A program made the position numbers and the translations under genes. A stretch of DNA of 64,000 nucleotides from Chrysopilus asiliformis (taxonomy: Eukaryota > Arthropoda > Insecta > Diptera > Rhagionidae). This document shows, in pieces, positions 34,764 to 45,300 of this stretch. Location: positions 13,401,957 through 13,465,956 of the forward strand of contig OZ035960.1 of assembly GCA_964034945.1 (NCBI GenBank). Direction: 5' to 3'. How positions within the stretch are numbered: position 1 is the stretch's first letter; each line of letters begins with the position of its first letter. The notes under the pieces were generated by a model. The model was not told the origin of the DNA, did no database searches, and worked only from the letters and a program-made list of their open reading frames with translations.

Positions 34764-34924
34764 GGCTGTTTACACACGGTTGATCCAGGCGCCTGGCCAT
34801 GAACGAAACTGTCAAAATACAGGCAAGACGAGGAAGTGGGGGACACCCCCACTTCCTCGTCTTGCCTGTATTTTGACAATTTCTTTCATGGCCAGGCGCC
34901 TGGATCAACCGTGTGTAAACAGCC
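34764..34924. mobile_element. Near-perfect 161-base palindrome
   Basis: Left arm starts GGCTGTTTACACACGG; right arm ends CCGTGTGTAAACAGCC. Arms are about 79 bases with only a few mismatches around a 3-base centre (GGGGG-ACA-CCCCC at 34844). CTAAG is found just outside each arm and may be a 5-base duplication. It could be a foldback MITE or a hairpin-RNA locus; the frame across it is incidental. Confidence 0.8.
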
Positions 34925-34929
34925 TCTAA

Positions 34930-35455
34930 GAGTGTCATTCTAGGATCACTTGACAGTTCATTCTAGGGACTCACGGCCTCTGCTGTTGATTGGTCCTAAA
35001 CCTTCGAAATGTTCCAATCTGTTTCATGGTTCTTAAGCCATGTTAAAACAAAGATGGAATGGGCCATCTGTTTTTTGAATTGTAAAAAATATAAAAAAAA
35101 ATTAGAAATCTGATTTTTGGGACATTAAAATTTATATGAAAATTCAAAAATACCAACACTGGATCTGAATGCGCTCGATGTTAGAGTTTTTCTTGGTTTA
35201 TTCGGATTTACTGATTTCGAATCTAGTAAAGATTGGACTGGATTAGCTCTAGATACAGAGAGTATCGCAAAAATACCCATAAATATATTAAACAATTTAT
35301 CAGCTCACACTGCACATCTTAAAAACTACAGCTGGCCCAACCAAACCACTGTCAGATTTGGAACCAGCGACCCCAAATTACCCGAAAAAATACTGCATCA
35401 AAAATATTCTGGTCTTGGGTGTCTGAGTCTACCATTATTGTCAATTAATAACTCT
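34930..35455. other. Unassigned sequence before A3
   Basis: Near 34975 lies CGGCCTCTGCTGTTGATTGG, a motif that recurs near 39660 and 63250 and may be a SINE 3' domain. Near 35365 a single AACCAGCGACCCCAAATTA recalls the repeat at 24258. No gene. Confidence 0.35.
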
Positions 35456-35462
35456 TCATTTT

Positions 35463-36048
35463 TATACCCGTATGGTGAAACCAAAGGGTATATTAGATTT
35501 GCCTTACCGTTTGTAACGCCAAGATCCCGTCATCACACAAAAAAATGAATTACACCATTGTGTTTAGAAAGATAAAAAAAGTTGAATTTAGCATGTCCGT
35601 CCGTCCGTCTGTCCGTCCGTCCGTCCGTCTGTCCGTCCGTCCGTCCGTCCGTCTGTCCGTCTGTCTGTGGCGCGGATTGCGGGCGCACGGATTGAGCTAG
35701 AGACTTGAAATTTTGCACAGATTCGTTTTTCGTAAAATGTGAGGCTAAGTTCGTTAATGGGCAAAAATGGACCATTAAGGGGGGTACCCCCCATACGAAC
35801 GAAAACTTTTTTTCTGAATATCTCAAAAACGGTGAATTTTATCAAAAAAGTCCGAGAACAAAAGTTATTTAGGATATGATTCTACATAAAACTTCCATAC
35901 ATGAAAATCCGATTGGAATAAATTTTAAAAAATCTTATTGGAAAATTTGACTTCAAAGTGGAATTTTGATACAACTGTTCGCTGTTCACTTAAATCACCA
36001 TACGGGTGTTCAATAATTGCCAGATTGGCAATTATAGCTTTTGTTATG
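35463..36048 (+). mobile_element. Family A Helentron-like element A3
   Basis: A full-length 586-base plus-strand copy: TATACCCGTATGGTGAAACC, the pairing GGGTATA, a long (GTCY)n block (35593-35668), GGCGCGGATTGCGGGCGCAC, the core, GGGGGGTACCCCCC, the inverted subterminal CACCATACGG, the hairpin TTGCCAGATTGGCAA and a GCTTTTGTTATG end. This is the best reference copy in the window. Confidence 0.88.
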
Positions 36049-36054
36049 TTTAGA

Positions 36055-38040
36055 ACAAAATTTGATCCAATAAAAAACATTTAAAAAAAAGGCAGTTTCA
36101 CGAAGATATGTGAAAAAATTATATTCCACTTTTGCTGTCCCCAACTTTTATGCAACTCTCTCTCTATTTTGTTGTGTCACATTTGAAACCTTGAACTCTG
36201 GAACTAGAAATTCCTCCTATTATCAAATTTAAATTCTAACCAGTTTAGAATAAACCATAAAATCTATAAAATCACTTTGTCCTCTAAACACAAAAATTCA
36301 ATGTCAATGTGAAAGAAATTCTATTCCCATAATGTCATAAATATACGCATTTAAATCGGAAGGAGACGACGGACGCCTCGTCAAAAAAAATTGCTTTCAA
36401 TTAGACGAAAAAAAAAAATGTTTTGTGATAAGACGCACTAAATTTGATCAAAATGTGACAGACCGGGCCGGGCTATGCCGGCCGCTCCCAAAAACACAAC
36501 AACCGGAAAAAATGTTTTTTTTTTTTAAATTTTGAAATTCAACTTTGGACCTAATGAAAATTCCAATATGGCAAGAGTTTCATTCAACTTTTGTTAATTT
36601 GACGTTGAACAATTGCTGATTTAACATTTCGGAACGCCGTATTGTTTTATAACGCCTCCAAAATGGGGTCGTTTTGCCAAAAACAAAACAAAAAAATGCT
36701 GTAAAAGGTGTGGCGCGAATGCTGAGATCCATTTAAAATAATAGTAATAAAAATACGGCGGACATCAATCAAAATCATAAACAAAGAACCGTAAAACTCA
36801 CTGGCAATCTTACTAAACATCAACAGTTGAAAATAAAAGTGACTCTGATCGAGTGATCGTACGTGGATGATAAGTCTTTGGCAAATGATCAGATGTCTAT
36901 ACATTGCTACTAATTATCGTTTCGATCATTTTTTGAAAGACCCGCCGCACATTTTAAAACTTCTCAAACAATGGCAGCGACACTCAAAGAGAAATTTTTT
37001 TTCAGCAAAAAAAAAATTATCGACGAAAAATTGAAAATCTGTAGATGATGATGTCATTATTTTGGTGCCTGTCAAACCACTTGACACAAATTGATCGCCT
37101 GGCGAAGACAAGAGTCGAGTAAAAATAATAAAAACATTCGACAAAAACATCATTGTAAGATGAATTAACAAAATAAATAAGAAGCTCTGGCATATTTGCC
37201 GATGGTTGGTTGGCTTTATTCGAATTTAACACCCGTAATGGAATTGGAGATGTCAAGCCGGTTTTTCGGACATCTGAGGTTTTTTTGCCTTTTAACATTT
37301 GATATTTGAAGATCTCTGCATACAAGACTTTTATTTGGGATTGTATGAAATCATGGTGAGAAAAAAACGCCTTGTGACGTCAATTGCAACCCTATGACGT
37401 CAAGGATATTGTTTTGGCAGGTCAAAATCTTTTGATGAAGATGAGTTTCAAGAAATGTCTTTTTGTGTTTCTTCGTTCTGCTTGATTTTAATTCTGCAAA
37501 GTCAAGAATAGTAAAAGATGTTTTTTTTTTCAATTTTTTTAAGATACCAACCAAGACCGGTTCTAAAAAAAGGTTTTTTTTCTTATATTCATTATTAATT
37601 ACAACTGCGATGTACCAGTTTAGAAATGCTCACTAGACTTATGACATTATCTGTTGCTTAAGGTTATTAAAACATATTTATCCAATTGATTCTAGTTTTC
37701 TGGTTTTCTACTCAGTGTACGAGAAACAGAAGCAAGTTAGTTAATTGTTTCACTTTTTGCAAATAAGCACTCGGTGTTGATTGAAATTAATGGTCAATTC
37801 TTTAGAATAGATTTAAATCAGATATGTGAGAAACGTATAGATCGATAGTGGTCAATATAAAATAATAATTGAGTAATTAAAAAAAAGACCCCCCGACGGA
37901 AATGGTATGAAAAACCGGAGGTTTGATAGAAATTTTGCAGTTGAACTTTGGCTTTTGGTACAACTCAACAAAACTACACATATATCAGATGCTTTTATAC
38001 TTTATCACAAACCATATATGTAACGCATCGAAGTAAATCA
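36055..38040. other. AT-rich stretch without gene
   Basis: No recognised repeat families and no coding signal; minus-strand frames at 36647-37554 lack start and splice support. A short GC-rich GACCGGGCCGGGCTATGCCGG lies near 36463. Confidence 0.35.
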
Positions 38041-38043
38041 TAC

Positions 38044-38400
38044 TAATATATAAAAATGAGTTGGTGTCTGCCTGTCTGTCTGTTCCTCTTTCACGCAAAA
38101 ACGGCTGAACCGATTGACTTGAAATTTGGCATGAGTGTCTGTGGTAGTTCTGGTTCCAACATAGGCATACGGAAAAGTAGTGCGAGGTGTGGGGGGAGTA
38201 AGGGGAGGGGTAAAGTGATTTCGAAACTTAGTTTTTGCGCTGTGTTACTCTTTCGCGGGGAAACTACTGAACCGATTGGCCTGAGATTTGGCATAGATGT
38301 TCGTCGGGGGTCCAGCCCCAACATAGACCCATTAAATAGACCCATTAACAACTCTTTTGAGTACCACGGCAATTCGAACCCCGTGCGCATTTTTAAGAAT
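38044..38400. repeat. GTCT-containing repeat with two internal units
   Basis: ATATATAAAAATGAGTTGG leads into TGCCTGTCTGTCTGTTCC, then two tandem units about 160 bases apart, each starting CTCTTTC(A/G)CG and containing GAACCGATTG and GATTTGGCAT-type strings. It resembles the A/B elements in general plan but not sequence. The two overlapping open frames (148 and 104 codons) reflect this repeat and show no known domain. Confidence 0.5.
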
Positions 38401-38489
38401 TCCATACAATATTTTTCTATCTTAACTGCAACCCGCTTAACAGAAAAACCCGTATTACTACACAGAATAAAGTCTCTCCTTCATATATG

Positions 38490-39370
38490 CGCCCTCGGAT
38501 AAGTGCACAAGTGCTTAATGTTTCCATTTCATTTCCAACACTTTATTTTGTTATATTTTCTTGATAGTGTGTACGTGTCTTTAAGCAAAAAGGGTAGAAA
38601 ACAGTGCAATTGTGTGAACTGAACAATTTTGTGCAATAAAAAGACCCCGCATAAGTGCACAATTTTTTGCTATTAAAAGAGTACCGAATAAACGTAAACC
38701 ATCGTAATTGCACAACAAATCGACGACTTTTCCCATGTGTAGTTATCCGGGGAATACTGTAACTCTCGAAGGAATTAAGCTACACGATAAAAAGTTTATT
38801 GATTTTTATAAAAAAATTTCAAGTTTTTTGACACCAAATTCCTATCAACTCGCATGTTTTCATCGACATTTGATATCAGAAATGTAAAAAATTGATGAAT
38901 ATTTGTTGCAAATTTGATAAAACATTTTGGTGTTGTTTTGACACAAAATATTGGGCGCATTCACTGAACTGAGCCGCTCAGAAGTTTTTCGAGCAGCTCA
39001 CTGGCTCAGTTACTGAATGCAACCGTTCTTTCTGAGCGGCTCAGCTACTTTACTGAGCGGCATAAAAGATCGCTCAGTTAGTGAGTGCTGCGAAACGTCA
39101 AAAATTTTTATCCCGTTCCGTTAAAACACAAGGCACTTTGACAGTTGATGGTTTGCAACCAGCATACACTGATCAATGCGTTCAGTGCATGCTGAGCGGC
39201 TCAGCTGAGCGCTTTTTTAACAACTACTGAGCCGCTTCAGAGTTTAATCCTTAAATTTTGTACCGTGTAGAGGCCTGAAGTTTTTCGCAGATAAGATTCT
39301 TGTAGAAAGTGCGGCTAAGCCTTTGAACGTGCGAAATCGAGCCATTCTTTTCCCCTCTCCACACTGTAAA
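38490..39370. repeat. Decayed repeat cluster with CTGAGCGGCTCAG palindromes
   Basis: ATAAGTGCACAA occurs at about 38500 and 38650. CTGAGCGGCTCAG-type palindromes recur at about 38970, 39040, 39195 and 39230. Fragments of a B-like core flank this (AACTCTCGAAGGAATTAAGC at about 38760; GAGGCCTGAAGTTTTTCGCA at about 39270), suggesting an insertion into an old B/A element. Boundaries are unclear. Confidence 0.4.
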
Positions 39371-39599
39371 AAATTTTTGGATTAAATTCCAATCAAAATT
39401 GGATTACACTCGTATCTCTTTGAATTGAAATTTGAAAAACTTGCCATTTCATTTATCACAGAAAAAATCACTGGAAAATTATCATGTTTTGTACCAGATT
39501 CTGATCGGCAGAATAAAGGTGTAAGGTTAAAGTTTTCCACATGAAATTTTGAAGACCTTTTTTTGTGACTCTCCATAAAAATCCTTTCGATTTTTTACA

Positions 39600-40440
39600 T
39601 GGACTTAAATTTGCTGCCCGGGTTCCATAAGAAACCGTCCATCTCGGCTGTAACCACAACCTCTGCTGTTGATGGGTTGCAAACCTTATAAATTCTGCAA
39701 TGATTAGTCTTTTTTAAAACTTTGGGATATATAGAAATACGAAAAACAATAAGAAAGAAATCACATTCTTGACAGCCACTTCTCTCATTTTTTCAATAAA
39801 AAAAAGTTCGAATAAAGATTGTCTTTACTCCAAAATTAGAATTTCAGGTCTAATTTTGTAGTCTTACAAAAAATACCACAAAGGTTGACATATTTTTAAT
39901 CAAATAAAACGACACAACAAAATCAATCTTTTTTTTTCAATAATTTGAAGCGTAGACCTTTCTGATCCACAAGACGAAAACAAGAAACCGATGGTGAAGC
40001 GATTTGATGGCTAAGAAATTCGATAAAAATAAAAATAAATTCCGCACTCCGAACTTTAATTTTTTTGGAAGACGGATAACCGGTTTCATTTCCATATATT
40101 GAACCTGTTCAGAAATCTTCTCCATTTTCGCCATCATAACATCGAAAATACGAATATCAAAATCATCTGGTGTCTGGGGCACGTCTTGTCGTTTGAAAAA
40201 CTTTTCTCATGTTATCGTATTTTCAGTATCTCGAGTCTTGTTTTTCTTATTACTCTAAAGATTATCCTATGGGCCACGAAACCACTTACCGCAAACACTA
40301 AAAATTTAAGAACAAAAAATTGTCTTAATAAAGTTTCCCAACTTGTGATCATGTTCTGGTTTTAGGAAACTTAATATGATTGTTAAAAATGCTGGTACCT
40401 ACTTAAACAATTGCATAACTTTTTTTTTATGAAATAAAAT
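39600..40440. other. Unassigned AT-rich sequence
   Basis: Near 39605-39690 there is a CTGCCCGGGTTCCATAAG...CCTCTGCTGTTGATGGGTTG segment possibly belonging to a SINE. The 88-codon plus and 81-codon minus frames at 39937-40365 overlap each other and have no splice support. Confidence 0.3.
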
Positions 40441-40442
40441 TA

Positions 40443-40539
40443 CAGTAATCCCTGCCTTATTGCAATCTGCTTTAATGCAACCCGCTTTATTGCAACTTTT
40501 TCGTGACCAAATGGTTGCGCTATTAAGCGGGGACTACTG
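40443..40539. mobile_element. pogo/Tigger-like TA-flanked MITE
   Basis: Ends CAGTAATCCCTGC and GCGGGGACTACTG bound 97 bases and are flanked by TA (40441-40442 and 40540-40541). The CAGTA(A/G)TCCC-type terminus with a TTATTGCA interior resembles pogo/Tigger derivatives. Confidence 0.7.
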
Positions 40540-41470
40540 TACATATGAACATTAGAAAGTTTTAATAGATTGAAATTTAACATTTTTTTCTCTTTTCGTT
40601 TCAGGTATGTCGAATTTCATAAATAAAATCGAGAAACTACAATAGAACTTCCTTAACTTCACAGAACTGGAAATTTTTTTTAAATCGGATGGTTTTTTTT
40701 TTTTTTGGAAAAAACAGTTTTTGTTTTAACATTTAATCTATTTAAAAAAATATGTTATAAAATTTCGCACATGCTAGGGAAAACACATAACTGTGACAAT
40801 TTTTTCGTATTCCTTCTGGGTGCCTCACTCAGATGACCTGAGCCAAAATTTCCTCTCAAGCGGTTGAGCGGTTTCCAAGTTAGAGGTTTTGAAAGCGTGT
40901 AAAGTCATTCTTAATTTTTTGACTGTGTTTTCAAAATCCTAACCTTACTCGCTTTCAAAAGCTTTAAATCGAAAACCGCTCGACTGATTGAGCTGAAATT
41001 TTAATAAATTTGAATTCAACATCGAAAAATTAGTTTCTCTTTCTTTGGGAAGGGTTGCGAATCGCGTGCTTTTATTCTTCTAAAATTTTGCTGTTCATGG
41101 GATCAAATTTAATGTAAGATAATTACAGGAATCCAGTTTATGGTCCTAATTCTAATAGAGCTGAGACACGACAATATTTTGGAAAAAGGTGACAAAACAC
41201 GCTTTTTAAATCAAGAAATTTGATATTAAAAAGACCGAATATCTTTTGATACGGAGTAGTTAGTTGTGAATCAAAGAAAATTCGTGACGTTTCAAATGAC
41301 AAGTCTATCAGAATCGCAGTTTATGTCCTCGTAAAAAGACCGCAATCCGACTTTTATATACCCGTATGGTAAAACCAAAGGGTATATTACATTTGCCTTA
41401 CCGTTTGTAACGCCAAGATCCCGTCATCACACACAAAAATGAATTACACCAGTGTGTTTAGAATAATAAA

Positions 41471-41978
41471 CATAACAAAAGCTATAATTGCCAATCTGGC
41501 AATTATAAAATTTTCCAAAAAGAAAAATTTTCCAAAAAGATTTTTTAAAATTTATTCCAATCGGATTTCCATGTATGGGAGTTTTATGTAGAATTATTTT
41601 AATATCCGAATCCAATCGGATATCCTAAATAACTTTTGTTCTTGGACTTTTTTGATAAAATTCACCGTTTTTGAGATATTCAGAAAAAAAGTTTCCGTTC
41701 GTATGGGGGGTACCCCCCCTAATGGTCCATTTTTGCCCATTAACGAACTTAGCCTCGCATTTTAAGAAAAACGGATCTGCGCAAAATTTCAAGTCTCTAG
41801 CTCAATCCGTGCGCCCGCAATCCGCGCCACAGACAGACGGACGGACATGGAAAATTCAATTTTTTTTTATCATTCTAAACACACTGGTGTAATTCATTTT
41901 TTGTGTGATGACGGGATCTTGGCGTTACAAACGGTAAGGCAAATCTAATATACCCTTTGGTTTCACCATACGGGTATA
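41471..41978 (-). mobile_element. Nested family A Helentron-like element A5
   Basis: A complete 508-base minus-strand copy inserted into an A tract (T tract on its own strand) of another family A element. Compared with the uninterrupted A2 it gives the exact ends TATACCC... and ...GTTATG. Insertion in a T-run without a long duplication matches Helentron-type behaviour. Its (GTCY)n block is nearly collapsed (ACAGACGGACGGACATGG). Confidence 0.88.
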
Positions 41979-42125
41979 AAAATAATTAATTTTTGCATGT
42001 CCGTCTGTCCGTCTGTGGCGCGGATTGCGGGCGCACGGATTGAGCTAGAGACTTGAAATTTTACGCAGATTCGTTTTTCGTAAAATGCAAGGCTAAGTTC
42101 GTTAATGGGCAATAATGGACCATTA

Positions 42126-42147
42126 GGGGGGGGGGGGGGGGGGGGGG
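42126..42147. repeat. Poly-G expansion at the GGTACC palindrome
   Basis: Twenty-two consecutive G residues precede TACCCCCC, the same palindrome expanded on the other strand in A1. Confidence 0.85.
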
Positions 42148-42399
42148 TACCCCCCATACAAACGAAAACGTTTTTTGTGAATAGCATCTTAGGAAAAAAG
42201 TGCAAAAACAAAAATTATTTAGGATATGATTCTACATAACACTCCCATACATCAAAATCCGATTGGAATAAATTTTAAAAAATCTTATTGAAAAGTTTGA
42301 CTTCAAAGTGGAATTTTGATATAACTGTTCGCCGTTCACTTAAACTTCGAACAATGCCATATCACCATACGGGTTTTCAATAATTGCCAGATTGGCCGA

Positions 42400-45300
42400 A
42401 AATTTTATAACTAAAAATGTACGTTTGTGATATTTTTAAATAAGAAACCATCATCGAAGATGAAAAAACGAAACACGAAAAAAAGTTCTCGCAGTAAGTA
42501 GTTAACGAGTAGAATAAATTTTTAGTTTATAACACGCATTTATCATTACACGATGATAATAATCAGCAACCTTGAGCTAAATCAATTTAAAAATCAAAAT
42601 TTAAATTATGGACTTTTTAATGGGATAAAGTTATATAATAAAGTGAATACTACTTACAATTATTATCATATCTGCTATTCGTCGATCATCATTACAAACA
42701 CTGTGTAATTTTATTTTTAACTCTTTTTTTACATATTCAGACTTTTATTAATTTAATACGGTCACTCGATCGCCACATGCAAACTTCATATCATCATCAA
42801 AATGTTCAAAATGGCGCTGACTCTTTTATCATCGACTCTAAAACTCGTTTTCTGTTTTGTTACCCAAAAAAAAACACACAAGTCCAAGAAAAAACATAAA
42901 TTCGCGTCATCATCGTTATGTTTGAGTGAACTCAGTGCGTATTTCCTTCATTAAATGGGGCGAAATACATGGGAAAAAAAACCTTTTATGATACGCAAAA
43001 TTTTGCAGAAAAAAAAATTTTCCTATTCACTGTACAACAGCATAATTGCAAGGTACAAAATAATTTCCAGTTTGAAACATTTGAGATTCCACCATTTTGA
43101 AAATTACACCCTTCATCAGCGACGCACTTAATAACGAGTGCCTTCCAAAAAATCGCTCCAAGGTCCTCAATTTTTTTTCCTAACCAGCAATATTGGAGTT
43201 TCCAGAGAGTTATTTTGATCATTTTTTGCTTCTAAATCGATTCGCCATTTGACCAGAACGTGATATCCAGACAAATATTTTGGGAACCAGAAGTTTTTTT
43301 TTTCAATTCATGAAAAGAAATAAATTGAAGTGAAACCCACCCATTCATCTACTCCAGGCAGGCAGCGAGCACAAGCAAACACGCAATTATTCCCAGTGCT
43401 TTGCTGTTTGTTGTGATTCTTCTTCTTCCTTTACTTTGGTCACGATTTTCTGGATAAATGGGGATAAAATAATCGAAATTCTACTGCCTATGCGGCGCGC
43501 ATGAAACTCAAGTTGAATTCATGGCATGTTGCCAAAAGTTATACTCAGGAACTAAATTGAATTTCGGGAGGAACAGGAACGTAAATGTGTTTGAAGGAGT
43601 GTCGAATGGGAACACCATCAGATATTTTTATACGATTTCCTTTTTGCAAAATTTGTGGGAAAACGCGTTTGAAGACCCAAAAATCCTGTGTTTGAAAACA
43701 ACCCTGATTCGGGCAGGTCCTGTAAACCTGAACCCAAATTCTTTGGAAGCTTCTTTTTCAAAAAAGTTTCTTGGACTGCAGATTGGGATTTTTGAACTCG
43801 AGCCCATGTCTTTTTATTTCTTTTAAAATCAGGTCTGAACCTTATCAAATTGATGTTTCCTAACTACAGTACCTGCAGTTGTACTAATTCTACGTGTTCA
43901 CATGACACATGTTTCGAAACTCCTCTCCGAGTCTAACCAACAACCAATTATTTGAATCAAATCGCAACATTTGAGGGGTACTGCAACCCAACAACAGCAA
44001 AAACCATGATATCAGTCTAAATGGATGATGTTAGAACCAAATAGTAGCTATATTACGAGACATTTTGGAAACGGCAGTGGACAGTATATAAAATCGTACC
44101 ATTGGCGGGAATTTAATTCAGGACCTTTGTTTTGTAAGATACTTGGTAATATCACTAAGCCGTTCTTACAAGTCTGACCTTTTCTCATTACTAAAAAATA
44201 TATTTTTGCCGAAACGTTGTAAAAACGGTGTTTTTTACTGAAGCTCTTCAGAGTCGCAAAAACAACACTTCTTCGTAGTACGGCAGTATCATGAAATGAA
44301 AGAAATTGATTTAAAAATGCGAAATATACGAGGAGAAATATCGCAACACCTAATTTTGAACGAGTTTACAACTAAGTATCCCTACCCATCAGCGTAAATA
44401 TTTTCAGTAATTCTTGCGTGCTTTAAGTGATACCAAATTTGTCCACGTCTAGCCTTTGCCGCTAGTACATCCAATGATTTTATTTATTATACGACAAAAA
44501 TAGTTACGTCATATTCCATATTAGAAGCCATCAAAACATAACCAACACAGATGCATACAGTGTTTTGCTACATAGCCCATCAAGGTGAAGATATAAAAAA
44601 ACATATTCGAACTGTTATCATACCTGAATCCAGGTGTGTACAGGTAGTAGTGGAAATTATTTATGCTGGATGGTTTTGTGATGCCAATAAGGTAATAACG
44701 AAACGAAGAGAGTTAAAATTGAAGAGGAATCCTAACCTCTTAAATGATGGCACTGGTGTAGTGTTGGTTGGTTAGTTGGTGCTTTTACTAAATGGCAACC
44801 ACGCTTCAATATAATAGCGAGATTGCGCGATTTCGATAAGAATAAACTTCAATGCTATTCGCATTTAAACATTGGGCTTTCCCTTCGAATTCGTAAGACC
44901 CCTTCCACTATATTGTAATTCTGTAGATATCCGGTCTACCTTTTAACATGGTTTCAAACAATACTCGCACATAGAACGACAGCACATTTTTTTGTTCACT
45001 GTTTTGCGTTTTTGTTTTGATGATATTTAAATTCATGGATTTCAAATGCTTATTTTTTACACACGACGGTTGTTATTTTAATTTTACGTCACGTGAACAT
45101 ATTGTAACAGCAGATGGCATATTTTGAGATTTTCGCGAATTTAAAGTATAAAAAAAAAATATTTAGGTAGTCGGATTTTAGCTACAATTTAAGATAAATT
45201 TTGCGAATTGTCGTAAAATTTCTTGGTGTATTTTCAATAAAATGTTCTACCTGATGAAAAACTGTTGAATAATAATTTTATTTACAAATTAATTTATTTA

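Larger units (their letters stand above)
41357..42397 (+). mobile_element. Family A element interrupted by another family A copy
   Basis: The 5' part (41357-41470: TATACCCGTATGGTAAAACC to GTGTTTAGAATAATAAA) and the 3' part (41979-42397: ATAATTAATTTTTGCATG onward) are two halves of one plus-strand copy. They are split in an A-rich tract by the minus-strand copy at 41471-41978. The 3' part has a (G)22 expansion at the GGTACC palindrome and stops within the 3' hairpin (TTGCCAGATTGGCC), so the terminal GCTTTTGTTATG is lost. Confidence 0.85.

Noticed and set aside
38056..38502. 148-codon frame, the longest in the window
   Set aside because: It overlaps a minus-strand frame and coincides with a GTCT-containing tandem repeat with no recognisable domain or splice signals.
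43521..43848. 101-codon plus frame and 76-codon minus frame
   Set aside because: They overlap on opposite strands and neither has exon signals.
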